Shown here: positions 44,716-53,388 of the stretch, one piece after another
Numbering within the stretch: the stretch's first letter is position 1
How the letters are laid out: every line of letters starts with the position of its first letter
NCBI RefSeq assembly: GCF_040564635.1
Contig: NZ_CP159837.1
Span: 1,677,001-1,741,000, forward strand
Source: Planktothricoides raciborskii GIHE-MW2
GTDB lineage: Bacteria > Cyanobacteriota > Cyanobacteriia > Cyanobacteriales > Laspinemataceae
Direction: 5' to 3'
Length of the DNA: 64,000 bases
Program-made: the position numbers and the translations under genes
Notes under the pieces: model-generated
The model's database searches: none
What the model was told of the DNA's origin: nothing
What the model saw: the letters and a program-made list of their open reading frames with translations, nothing else

Positions 44716-45777
44716 CTACTGCACGTACTCAGCATAAATCAAGCCAGTGGCTGACAGCATTTCCCCATTCAAAGAAAGACTGACTTTAATCGCTCCGGTC
44801 ACTTCCTCAATAAAACTATACTGCCGCTCTTGATTGTCAGGCACCACCAACTCCGCCTTCCCGTCAAACTCCACCTCCATTAACAACCGGTCTTGTTCAT
44901 CCGCCGCATCCACGACCAAACTTTGCGGCATCCTCAAGGAGCGACGAGAAAACAGCGAAGCCATAATTCCAGGCAGGCGCGTTGGCAAAACCGGATCGGG
45001 CGACCAATCCCAATTAATCCGCAAACTTGAACTTAGAAAAATCTTGCGCAACTCCTGATTCAAGTAAACAAAAATATAGGATAGCCCGCCCTCTGAGTGA
45101 TTTTTGTTCGTGCGCCTGTCCAAAACAAAGGTTAATTCACGGCCATCCTCGCATTTCGCAAAAGCCACAAACCATTCCCAACCGATATCCTCGCCCCAGC
45201 GGAAGCGCCCGAAATTGCGATCGTGATAGCAAAACCAGTCAGAATTGAGATTAAAACTCTGGCCGCAAACCGACAGTTCTCCCGCCACTCGCAAACCGGG
45301 CACTAAACCCCAGCCGATGAAACCGCTGCCGAAAGGCGAATCCTCTGTTACCAACAAAGCTGTCGCCTCAGCTTGTGCTTGAAAGCGGACATAAAGCTGC
45401 GCCCTGTCGTCGCGTACTTCCACAGCAAAATTGTTGCCGTCAATATCCAGGGACATCCCTTTGCCTTGCAAGTGCAGGGGGAAACGGCGCACTAATTCTG
45501 GCTTCCATTCCTGAGAGAAAGCGGTGCCGAAAGTTGCCAGAGGCGCATCCAATTCCGGCACAATAGATTGGGAGTTCATATTAACAATAAACGTCACTTG
45601 AATTTCCCCTTGCCCGGGCCGCCCCGCCAAAGTGACATTAACCAGCGATCGCACCCCGCTGTGCCGATCGAGCAGCACAAAGTGATACCAGTCTTTCCAG
45701 TCTATCGGGGAAGCGGGGTCATCTAGGGGGATTCGCAGGGCTTCAATGCGGGCTAGCAATTGAGGGTCAGTTGTCAT
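44716..45777 (-). CDS. CrtC/AttH-like (hydroxyneurosporene synthase fold) protein
   Basis: A 353-residue protein of the lipocalin-like double-domain superfamily that includes carotenoid 1,2-hydratase CrtC, AttH and several terpene or polyketide cyclases. The diagnostic central block is NSDWFCYHDRNFGRFRWGEDIGWEWFVAF followed by ELTFVLDRRTNKNH, similar to the GYHDHNWG...W.WG pattern of the family. No signal peptide or membrane segment. Its ATG overlaps the stop of the upstream gene (TCAT at 45774-45777), so translation is coupled. With a polyprenyl diphosphate synthase upstream, an isoprenoid substrate is attractive, but this is inference. Base composition is GC-richer than the surrounding housekeeping genes. 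Confidence 0.7.
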   Translation of the reverse strand: MTTDPQLLARIEALRIPLDDPASPIDWKDWYHFVLLDRHSGVRSLVNVTLAGRPGQGEIQVTFIVNMNSQSIVPELDAPLATFGTAFSQEWKPELVRRFPLHLQGKGMSLDIDGNNFAVEVRDDRAQLYVRFQAQAEATALLVTEDSPFGSGFIGWGLVPGLRVAGELSVCGQSFNLNSDWFCYHDRNFGRFRWGEDIGWEWFVAFAKCEDGRELTFVLDRRTNKNHSEGGLSYIFVYLNQELRKIFLSSSLRINWDWSPDPVLPTRLPGIMASLFSRRSLRMPQSLVVDAADEQDRLLMEVEFDGKAELVVPDNQERQYSFIEEVTGAIKVSLSLNGEMLSATGLIYAEYVQ

Positions 45778-47324
45778 CGCTGAATAGATTTCTCTTCGCC
45801 AAGTACATCGTCAAAAACCGGCTCCGACGCAGCAGGGGCAGCCGGTGCAGCGGACGCGGGGGCGATCGCCTCCAGAAAAGCAGCGAACCTAGGCGACACC
45901 TGCGCCAGTGCCAGAACCCAAGCCCCAAACCAGAGGTCAGCATTCCCCCCCAGTGCGGTGACAGTGCTGCCACCGACAAAATCGGGAACCCGAATTTTTA
46001 AGGGCAACTCACCGGCAAATAAATCCGCTTCTACCAAACTCCACAGCCACTGCTCCCAGGCATAAAGCATCCCTTGCTGTCCAGGCAGCCCCCCAATGGA
46101 AGCGTGATAAGCAGAAGCCGCCGACAGGCTCACCGCCAGCCAGCGCGGTACTTGCGCCGCCGCCTGCGCCAACACCCCATTCTTAAAGAACCGCGTCCGC
46201 CCCAGTTGAGCCAGCAACTGACTTCCCGCCTGAGTTTGGGCGCGTTCCTTTCCTTTTTCAGCCAGGACGAGCAGCAGTTCTGCCGCCAGCCAGCGAGCGG
46301 GCAGCCCTTCGAGACCGGGCAATCCCATTGCTAAACTGTTACCGGCTCGCTCTCCGGCGCCGGTAGAAACAGCAGGGTTTGCCTTGTCGGTGGCGCAAGA
46401 TTCCAGAATGCTGGCAATTCTCGGCGACAACCGGGCGAGTCCCAGCGCGATCGCCCCAAACCAGCGCGCCCCATCCCCGCCCATTTGGGCAGCAAATTCT
46501 GCGGCGAACAGAGGCGGAAGCGCGATTTCCTTCCCGCTTCTCCCCGCTTCTAAATCCGTGTGCGCCAAATTTAACAGCCAGCGCTCCCAAATCTCCAATA
46601 AACGCCTTTGCCCGAATTGACTTTCCAACGCCGCACTCGCCGCCAACAAGTTTTGAGAAATCCAGGCTGGCAGTTGAGCGGTGACAAATGCCCGAGCCCC
46701 ATTTTGGCAAAAGCGTGTGGCCTTCAGCCGAGCCTGTAACTCTCCGCCGGTTTTTGTTTGAGCGTATTCCTCTCCTTTTTGAGCCAAAATTGTCAGAAGT
46801 TCAGCCGCCAGCCAGGGAGAGGGAATCTTATCCAAATCCATCAATCCTGCTATCAAGCCAAAAATTCCGGCTGTGGTCGGATCCGGATCTAAGCCAAACA
46901 GTTGATGCGGTTCTCCTGGCAGAGGAAGCGTCACCGACAGATGCAAATCTACCGACTCAGTTTGGTGGGGGAAACTAGCAGCAGGCACAATCTCTATTGT
47001 AACAGGAATTGCTGTTTCTTGCCAACCGGGAAATCGCAGCCAACTTTTGAAAAATTGACCGGGCTGCAAATCTGAGGGAATTTCCACCGCGATCGTCTGG
47101 CTCGCTTCACGCCCCTGCTCCAAGTAAATGTAAGAGGGAACTAAGTGCTCAATTGTCGAGAAAATCTGGCCGCCATCGCTCACCCAGTCATCTATCGTCG
47201 GGCGGATGAGTGCCACTTCATTCATGTTATTAGAGAGTGAGAGCCTTAACAAAAGCGTCGCGCCGGGAGGGATTTTCAGGCTCGCTTCGGTTAAGGGTTG
47301 CGGGAGTTCAATTGCTTGGTTCAT
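45774..47324 (-). CDS. Unknown protein with N-terminal beta domain and duplicated helical domain
   Basis: A 516-residue protein without a family I recognise. Residues 1 to about 120 look like an Ig-like beta domain (IPPGATLLLRLSLSNN, then SYIYLEQGREASQTIAVEIP and GWQETAIPVTIEIVP). Two similar helical modules follow (about 155-315 and 335-490). Each opens with PSPWLAAELLTILAQKGEEY or PARWLAAELLLVLAEKGKER. Each continues with a TRFxxNGxxAxxxAQxPxW segment, a WExWLxxLxxxDLxAG segment and an ALGLARLSPRIASILE-type end. The tail is Ala/Pro-rich. It is middle gene of a three-gene operon: 73 bp after the prenyl synthase and 4-bp overlap with the CrtC-like gene. The region is visibly GC-rich (Ala, Arg, Gly codons). 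Confidence 0.7.
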   Translation of the reverse strand: MNQAIELPQPLTEASLKIPPGATLLLRLSLSNNMNEVALIRPTIDDWVSDGGQIFSTIEHLVPSYIYLEQGREASQTIAVEIPSDLQPGQFFKSWLRFPGWQETAIPVTIEIVPAASFPHQTESVDLHLSVTLPLPGEPHQLFGLDPDPTTAGIFGLIAGLMDLDKIPSPWLAAELLTILAQKGEEYAQTKTGGELQARLKATRFCQNGARAFVTAQLPAWISQNLLAASAALESQFGQRRLLEIWERWLLNLAHTDLEAGRSGKEIALPPLFAAEFAAQMGGDGARWFGAIALGLARLSPRIASILESCATDKANPAVSTGAGERAGNSLAMGLPGLEGLPARWLAAELLLVLAEKGKERAQTQAGSQLLAQLGRTRFFKNGVLAQAAAQVPRWLAVSLSAASAYHASIGGLPGQQGMLYAWEQWLWSLVEADLFAGELPLKIRVPDFVGGSTVTALGGNADLWFGAWVLALAQVSPRFAAFLEAIAPASAAPAAPAASEPVFDDVLGEEKSIQR

Positions 47325-47397
47325 TCTTCAGGGAATCTTCAACATAATGATTTGACAAAAATCAGGTGGGTCGGCGAGGGGACTCTACTGTGAACCT

Positions 47398-49140
47398 TCA
47401 CACATTCCGGTAGATTACGTAGTCGATCAGTTCCTTGAGGAAGCGGCGATCGTGGACGGCGGACACCCCTTGTTCGCTGGGGCGCAAAGGAGTTTCCCGC
47501 TGGAGAAAGTCCATCTGCTCAAAAATCTCAGCAGCTTGGTTCGCCAAAGTCCGCGCCACATTCCAGCCGCGATCGATACTGCCGTACCGCTGCATCCGGT
47601 CGTAAATAAACTCCACTTGTGCTGGGGTTTTTTGCTCCCGAGGCAGAGCCAGGATTTCCCGAATCTTTTGCGAGTCGGCAGCGGAGCTGTGGGCGAGCGT
47701 GTGATTCAGCATCAGAGTGCGCTTGCCCTCATAGATATCGCCGCCAATTTCTTTACCGTAAAGTTTCACATCCCCCTGGAGATTCAAAAGGTCGTCTTGA
47801 ATCTGAAAGGCGATTCCCAGAACCATACCAAATCGGGTGACGAGCGCCAAGGGTTCTACCAAATCTTTTGTATGTGCCGACGGGTGCCCCACAATCAGAC
47901 CAATGCGGCAAGGCGTCATAAAGGAATACCAGCAGGTTTTCTTGACGCACATCTTGAAATAATCTTGGTCTGTGAGGTTCGAGGCATTTGTTGCCACCCA
48001 GTCCAATTCCATCGCTTGCCCTTCCACCGATTGCTGGGCCATCAACTCAATCTCATGCAGCACATCCAGGGTTTTGTTCGCCCCAATCAGAGAGAGGTTT
48101 TCCAGCAACATTCCCACCGCAAGGACATTCGTGGCATCGCCCACATTAATAGCGCGGGGAATGCCAATTATGTGGTGCAGAGTTTCTTTGCCTCGCCGCG
48201 CCTCGGAACCGTCTTCAATGTCATCGTGAATTAGAAACGCATTGTGATAGAGTTCTAGAGCCGCTGCTGTGGTCAAAGCCGACTGTCCCATCCCTCCTAC
48301 CGCTCGCGCCATACTCACGCACATAGTCGGACGCAGCATTTTCCCGGTGCGGAAGGGATAATCTGCCAGCATTTCATACAGGGGTTCGTAGGAGCCGATT
48401 CCGCCGCGTTTTTTGTCGATAAACTCCTGAATTTTCACCCCCACAGCCACCCGCGCACTGTGCAGCGCTTCGTTGATAATCTTCTTGTCAAACTCGGCTT
48501 TTTTTGCCGCTGGCGGAGTGAGTACCTGTAACGTTTCTCCCCCAGGCAATTTTAGAGCAGATGTCTCTGTCTGGAGAGAGGTTCCCCCCTGATATTCATC
48601 CCTCCTCCTACCCCTCTTTGTTTCGGGCGCTTGAAGAGACGCGACTAGGTTGGCTATTACCCCATTTACTTCCCCATTAGCTATGCCGTTGTCTGGGTGA
48701 TGGTTGTCTGTGCCTGCCGTGCCATGTGGTTTGCCATTACCATTAGAGAATCCGCCATTAGCTGTGCCGTTGTCTGGGTGATGGTTGTCTCTCAATGCAG
48801 TCTCGTGATGGTTGTCTGTGCCTGCCGTGCCATGTGGTTTGCCATTACCATTAGAGAATCCGCCATTAGCTGTGCCGTTGTCTGGGTGATGGTTGTCTCT
48901 CAATGCAGTCTCGTGATGGTTGTCTGTGCCTGCCGTGCCATGTGGTTTGCCATTACCATTAGAGAATCCGCCATTAGCTGTGCCGTTGTCTGGGTGATGG
49001 TTGTCTCTCAATGCAGTCTCGTCAGGCAGCGGTTTGAGATTAGCTCCGTTCGTCCGGTGTTTAGTGGTTTTTCCTTTGGGGTCATACAATAACCAATTTG
49101 AAAAACTGAACAATAAAGTAAAATAAAATATTTCCAGCAT
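47398..49140 (-). CDS. Polyprenyl diphosphate synthase with membrane anchor and repeat linker
   Basis: A 580-residue protein. The catalytic part (about residues 225-580) is a trans-isoprenyl diphosphate synthase: KMLRPTMCVSMARAVGG, first Asp-rich motif LIHDDIEDGSEARRG, GDATNVLAVGMLL, and second motif FQIQDDLLNLQGD (third Asp replaced by Asn, as in some GGPP synthases). KEIGGDIYEGKRTLMLNH follows. It should make geranylgeranyl or a similar chain. The N-terminus has a hydrophobic anchor (MLEIFYFTLLFSFSNWLLY), then three identical 36-residue repeats (ETALRDNHHPDNGTANGGFS and the rest) plus a partial one. I start at the ATG 49140; a TTG at 49158 is in frame. Ordinary cyanobacterial CrtE lacks this N-terminal part. 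It is first gene of the operon. Confidence 0.85.
   Translation of the reverse strand: MLEIFYFTLLFSFSNWLLYDPKGKTTKHRTNGANLKPLPDETALRDNHHPDNGTANGGFSNGNGKPHGTAGTDNHHETALRDNHHPDNGTANGGFSNGNGKPHGTAGTDNHHETALRDNHHPDNGTANGGFSNGNGKPHGTAGTDNHHPDNGIANGEVNGVIANLVASLQAPETKRGRRRDEYQGGTSLQTETSALKLPGGETLQVLTPPAAKKAEFDKKIINEALHSARVAVGVKIQEFIDKKRGGIGSYEPLYEMLADYPFRTGKMLRPTMCVSMARAVGGMGQSALTTAAALELYHNAFLIHDDIEDGSEARRGKETLHHIIGIPRAINVGDATNVLAVGMLLENLSLIGANKTLDVLHEIELMAQQSVEGQAMELDWVATNASNLTDQDYFKMCVKKTCWYSFMTPCRIGLIVGHPSAHTKDLVEPLALVTRFGMVLGIAFQIQDDLLNLQGDVKLYGKEIGGDIYEGKRTLMLNHTLAHSSAADSQKIREILALPREQKTPAQVEFIYDRMQRYGSIDRGWNVARTLANQAAEIFEQMDFLQRETPLRPSEQGVSAVHDRRFLKELIDYVIYRNV
48690..49026. repeat. 108-bp in-frame tandem repeat within the prenyl synthase gene
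   Basis: Three essentially identical 108-bp units plus a partial fourth, encoding 36 residues rich in N, G, H. The near identity of the DNA copies indicates recent expansion. Confidence 0.9.
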
Positions 49141-49562
49141 GGAGTCTATGTTTAACAAAAATTAGCTCAATTTTGTGGGAATTGAATTTTTTCGTGAGCC
49201 TAGCGTTGGCACCGATCTATCCTGATTTTTCTAGATATTTTGAAATCAGCATACTTACCCTGAGTAACTTGAGCGGAACTTCCGCCGCCACTTTCAGCCA
49301 GCATAACTCATCTCTATCCAGTCAAAACCAGGTGCCTCGGTTTCAGGAACCGCGCCAGTAGATACTGGCTATACCAGCAAATTTTATGTTTTTTATAATT
49401 TTTTTTTGTTTTTCGTCTTCTTATTTTTGGTGTTTCATCTGCTGTTGAATTTGCTTAAGTTAATTATTATATTATGCTGAACCTGTCATGTCAATTCATC
49501 CTTGACATGACAGGTTCAGAGAATATGAGATTAAATTAGCGTTTAACTTCTAGAGGTCAACA
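49141..49562. other. Divergent region between prenyl synthase and SCP2-like genes
   Basis: AT-rich, presumably with both promoters. It contains a palindrome AACCTGTCATGTCAA / TTGACATGACAGGTT at about 49482-49518, whose arms are perfect over about 15 bp around a short loop (CATCC). This may be a regulatory site or a terminator-like hairpin. Confidence 0.5.
49482..49517. promoter_or_regulatory. Perfect inverted repeat between divergent genes
   Basis: AACCTGTCATGTCAA and TTGACATGACAGGTT face each other across about 6 nt. Within each arm TGTCATG/CATGACA is itself partly palindromic. It sits about 45 bp before the SCP2-like start. It could be an operator for a dimeric regulator or an RNA hairpin; function unknown. 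Confidence 0.5.
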
Positions 49563-50105
49563 ATGGTATATGCGTCGGACAACCGCCAGGAACAGTTGGC
49601 GAACTGGATACTCGACCTAGTGGAAATACTGCGAGCCAAGGGAGGCAGGACTTGGAGATTGTTAGTGGAAACAGTCTCTGGGAAGACGGCGGCGATCGCC
49701 CTCGACGGGATTGGATTGCGACTGCGAGCATCAGGGGGCAACGAGCTGCTTTTGACGGTTGAACCGCTAGCAGAATCAGAACCGCTCATCTTTCGCAGCG
49801 ATGCCGAGACGCTCAGAGACGCGATCGCAGGCCGGTTATCTGTAGATGCTGCTGTCACAGCCGGAGATATCTATGTTCGCGGCGACTTAGAGGACTTGCG
49901 GGGGATATACGCTGTCACAATGGAGATTTTGGCCGACAGTGCCATCAATCCGCAATTGCAGCGCCTCTGGGAAGAATTCGACGAATCCTGGGAGCGTCCA
50001 TCCTCTCCCCCGCCTTGCCGCGCTCTCGAACAGCAGAAACCGCCTTACGGTTATCTGGTGAACCAAGTCTCGGAAGACGTGCTACGCACTGACGTTGGGG
50101 AGTAA
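49563..50105 (+). CDS. SCP2-like sterol/lipid-binding fold protein
   Basis: A 180-residue protein. Residues about 15-130 look like a sterol carrier protein 2 fold: RTWRLLVETVSGKTAAIALD, GIGLRLRASGGNELLLTVEP, then IFRSDAETLRDAIAGRLSVDAAVTAGDIYVRGDLEDLRGIYAVTMEI. The pattern of a gating helix ending in G-x-I-x-V-x-G-D and a following helix is typical of SCP2-like proteins, which hold hydrophobic ligands. The C-terminal 45 residues are polar and may be altered, since they run to the junction with the CHAT pseudogene. It is divergent from the prenyl synthase operon and could bind its product. The family call is from pattern, not from a search. Confidence 0.65.
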   Translation: MVYASDNRQEQLANWILDLVEILRAKGGRTWRLLVETVSGKTAAIALDGIGLRLRASGGNELLLTVEPLAESEPLIFRSDAETLRDAIAGRLSVDAAVTAGDIYVRGDLEDLRGIYAVTMEILADSAINPQLQRLWEEFDESWERPSSPPPCRALEQQKPPYGYLVNQVSEDVLRTDVGE

Positions 50106-50149
50106 ATAGTAGGGTGCGTTCCTGGAGAGCCGCCTCACCGTCAACCGGG

Positions 50150-51888
50150 AACGACCCCGCTAACATAGCATCGCGCAAAGCCTTAGCTTTATCATCACCA
50201 TTGTGCCAATTTTGATAAAATTGCTCCATAATAAAGGCGGTAATATTATCATCAACAGACCAAAGAAAAACCAACACTGAAGCCGAACCTGCCGAAATAA
50301 AAGCACGAGATAAACTAATCACCCCATCGCCACCAATTTTGCCTCGCCCAGTGCCACAAGCGGACAAAACTACTAACTAAGATTTCAGGTTTAAATTCAC
50401 AATTTCTTGAGCGGTTAAAAGCCCATTATCTGCCGTATTCAGGCTATCCGGCGACAAAGCTACCCAGCTTTTATTCCCTTGATTAGCATCAAAATTGCCG
50501 TGAGTGGCTAAATGAATGATGCGCGATTTTTTCATCCGTTAAACCACCATAAATTTTGTAGCTTCGTGGCAGATTAAAGCCGTATTATTAAAACTCCTGG
50601 CAATATTTTGGGCTTCGGTTTCCGCTGCTTTTAGAGAAAATAATTTTTGCGGCTTTTTCCCTGGAATTATAGTGACTAATGGCATCCTCGGATTGCCGAC
50701 AATTAACACATCATTGCTGCTAATATTTTCACGAGGTAACTGTTGCCGATGTTCAGCGGTTAAACCCAGAGATTGAATGAATCGAAGGATCAGTAAGAAT
50801 CGTGTGTTTTTCGATTAAATAAGTGTCATTTTCATCCACTAAAGCGGGAAAAAGAACCAGAAATAACTCATCTTGAGGAATAAAAATCACATGAGCATTC
50901 GGGTCTGAGGGAAGTAAATCCGCGATCGGGTTTGATCGGTAATTCATGCAGTTGTTTCAATAAGCGAGTATCGAAAGAATTATTCGGTTTGGGGGTATTC
51001 GCTTGATCGGCGGATTGCTGTTGTAAATTAAAGCCTGATCCGCCGCGCATTTCTGGTAAACTAATACGGCTAAAAACTATCTGTAAATCGTTGCGACAAG
51101 AGAGGTTAGCAAAACAACGATTATTGGCAATAAATTACTCTAAAAATGTATTTTATTGTCGCAAAAAATTTAAATCATCGCGATTTAAAGTAAGTTAAAT
51201 ACTGTTTTTTAAAACCTTAACAAATATACAATACATTTATTCTTATTTAATTATTTATGATTGATGTAAAATCTCACATATTTGAATAAATAACAATCGT
51301 GGCATGATGGGCAGCCGCAATTTTTTGAATTTGCTCGCTCTCGATATTGGGCGGTTCAATATTAAATTCTGAATTTTGAGAAAGTCGTTGATTAAATAAC
51401 TCCACAAATGCTCTTGCCCTTCCCCGTTCCGCTACGGTTAAAGCGATTTCAATTAATGAGGAGTAAACTTCGCCCAAATTATTCAGAAAAATGGCAATGC
51501 GATCGCGATCGCCAATTTCACGGAATATTTCCCAAGATTGCTGTAAGTGTTCAATCGCTCTTGCATAGTCTCCTAATGAATAGTAAGCCGTGCCTAAATT
51601 ATTCAGAGAGTTGGCAATACCTTGGCGGTAAGTAATTTGCTGATAAAGTGCCAAAGCTGCTTCCCAAGATTGTAAAGCTTCGCGAAACTGACTGGTTTCA
51701 TATTGCTGAATTCCTTGCAGCAATAATTTATGGGCTGCTTTGATTTCCGTTTCCGTTTGCGCGACTGCTTGGGGCGGGAAAAATCCCCTAATAATTGATT
51801 CTTGACCCAATTTAACCGACCCAGGACAAGTTATGGACAACAGAATTGTGCTGCAAATCAGGCTAAAAACTTTTTGAGCGAGGCGCAT
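50150..51888 (-). pseudogene. Broken TPR-CHAT protease-like gene
   Basis: A relic of a TPR-CHAT (caspase-HetF associated with TPRs) protein. The 5' part (51274-51888) has a signal peptide and TPRs (YYSLGDYARAIEHLQQSWEIFREIGD) and runs into the linker ERGRARAFVELFNQRL, then stops at TIVIYSNM. An AT-rich gap follows. Downstream fragments are GGSGFNLQQQS, IADLLPSDPNAHVIFIPQDE, NDVLIVGNPRMPLV, the His motif IIHLATHGNFDA, and VVLSACGTGRGKIGGDGVIS with the catalytic Cys. There is a frameshift in an A-run near 50525-50535 and a nonsense codon at 50377-50379, just before the Cys motif. Family similarity stops near 50150, where the SCP2-like gene's end begins, so the 3' end is lost. Confidence 0.85.
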
Positions 51889-52028
51889 CGGTGAAGCCTC
51901 CGATTATTTAAAATATCTCTAATTTTATTAGAGTCTTGGTTTAGATAAAAACTCTTAAACGTTAGTCTTTTTTTATATTGTGCCTGGTGGTGGGGCGGTG
52001 GCTGGTAACGAATTTACCGGGTCAGGAT
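51889..52028. other. Spacer upstream of the CHAT pseudogene
   Basis: AT-rich left part, GGTGGTGGGGCGGTGG tract on the right. No gene seen; presumably the former promoter. Confidence 0.35.
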
Positions 52029-52632
52029 TTCAGTCGGTTTTAACCGACTTGAGCTATTAGCCCGCCATCGTTTTAACCCCTGGCGGGTGTGGCGATATGG
52101 CAGGTGTGGCGATATGGCGGAATGGCGATATGGCGGAATGGCGATATGGCGGAATGGCGATATGGCGGAATGGCGATATGGCGGAATGGCGATATGGCGG
52201 GTGTGGCGATATGGCGGGTGTGGCGATATGGCGGGTGTGGCGATATGGCGATCGGGCGGAATGGCGATATGGCGGAATGGCGATATGGCGGAATGGCGAT
52301 CGGGCTGGTCGCGGGAAACCCAGACCGCCGGGGGTTAAAACCCCCGTCTCATAGCGCAAGTCGGTTAAAACCGACTAAAAATCCGATATTTAATGCTGCA
52401 TAACAATCCGACCGGCGGGGGTTTAAACGTTGGCGGCCTCATAGCTAAAGTCGGTTGAAACCGACTAAAAATCCGATTTTTCCTGCTCCATAACAGTCGG
52501 TTTTAACCGACTTGCGCTATGAGCCAGGGATTTTAATCCCTGGCGGATGTTGCGATATGGCGGATGTTGCGATATGGCGGGTGTTGCGATATGGCGGAAG
52601 GAAACCCAACCTACAATTAATCAATGGTAATT
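52029..52632. repeat. Palindromic repeat cluster with 16-bp array (left of DUF928)
   Basis: Units built of AGTCGGTTTTAACCGACT palindromes, a TCATAGC / GCTATGA spacer and a GGGATTTTAATCCC-type palindrome occur at about 52029-52080, 52325-52385, 52415-52475 and 52495-52550, in both orientations. Between the first two lies a 16-bp tandem array (GCGATATGGCGGAATG, with GTGTG variants) at 52087-52305. Frames across it encode repeated MAIWRNGD-type peptides in all three frames and are not credible. Confidence 0.9.
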
Positions 52633-53388
52633 TCAAGGTTGCGAAATCAACGGTTCTTCCGCGACTTCTGCCAATCCCACAGACTGCAATACCTCAATCC
52701 AATATTGGGTTAACTCAGAATCATTAGGATTTTCCCGTCGTAAATTAGCCAGACTAGCGAGAAAATCATACCAAATTCCTGCCTGAGCATAAATTTCGGG
52801 AACTTGGCGAGGATTTGCTTGCTGGACTTGTGCCACTAAATCGGGATTGTCTACTCTTTGAATCCATCCATTCAGATGAGTTGTTTTATCTTCTTTCCCA
52901 TTTTTCTGACAAACTAAAGCTAATTCCCATTGATAAGATTTCCCTGGTTGTAATTCTCCCATTGGACTATCCGTAGGCAGACTCACACTCATCACCCCGC
53001 CACGAGGAGAGATTGCCATACGGTTACGATATAAAAGTCTGGATTTATCATCTAGAATTAAAAACTCAACAGCTTCAAGCGCATTATCAGGAATATAGAA
53101 AAAAAACGTCGGATATCCCATCGTCGTTAATGGATAACCGCTTGAATTCGGAATCAAGGCTGTGAGAGGTTTTGGATTTTCTCCAACCAGGCAATTATCT
53201 CGCGTAATTCCTGAATCTGTATTATTTTTTCTGTCATCAGGATCATCGACTGGGTTGACTGGTTTATCGTCACTGGATTGTGTTCTTGGATTAGTTTGCG
53301 CCCAAACTCCTGTGGTAAAACTTATCCCCGAAAGCAATAGCAATAGTGCTAAACCAGTGGAGGCGATATGTTGAAATGGTCGAAACAT
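52633..53388 (-). CDS. DUF928 domain-containing exported protein
   Basis: A 251-residue protein with signal peptide (IASTGLALLLLLSGISFTTGVWA) and an acidic linker. The DUF928 domain follows: LTALIPNSSGYPLTTMGYPTFFFYIPD, FLILDDKSRLLYRNRM, LQPGKSYQWELALVCQ and WYDFLASLANLRRENPND. The family occurs almost only in cyanobacteria, typically beside TPR-CHAT, CHASE2 and haemagglutinin-type genes, and its function is unknown. Both kinds of neighbour are present here: a CHAT pseudogene upstream and a CHASE2-cyclase downstream. The C-terminus ends close to the palindromic repeats. Confidence 0.88.
   Translation of the reverse strand: MFRPFQHIASTGLALLLLLSGISFTTGVWAQTNPRTQSSDDKPVNPVDDPDDRKNNTDSGITRDNCLVGENPKPLTALIPNSSGYPLTTMGYPTFFFYIPDNALEAVEFLILDDKSRLLYRNRMAISPRGGVMSVSLPTDSPMGELQPGKSYQWELALVCQKNGKEDKTTHLNGWIQRVDNPDLVAQVQQANPRQVPEIYAQAGIWYDFLASLANLRRENPNDSELTQYWIEVLQSVGLAEVAEEPLISQP

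Noticed and set aside
47452-48234. 260-codon plus-strand frame
   Set aside because: Antisense of the well-supported prenyl synthase catalytic domain; composition typical of shadow frames.
48697-49092. Plus-strand frame of 131 codons with repeated MVVCACRAMWFAIT
   Set aside because: Antisense shadow of the 108-bp repeat in the prenyl synthase gene.
49945-50367. 140-codon minus-strand frame as an independent CHAT gene
   Set aside because: It starts at the catalytic Cys motif and its last 65 residues are antisense to the SCP2-like gene; it is the tail of the broken TPR-CHAT gene.
52057-52403. Several overlapping frames encoding MAIWRNGD-like repeats
   Set aside because: They arise from the 16-bp array, which is free of stops in several frames; no start site or ribosome-binding site.
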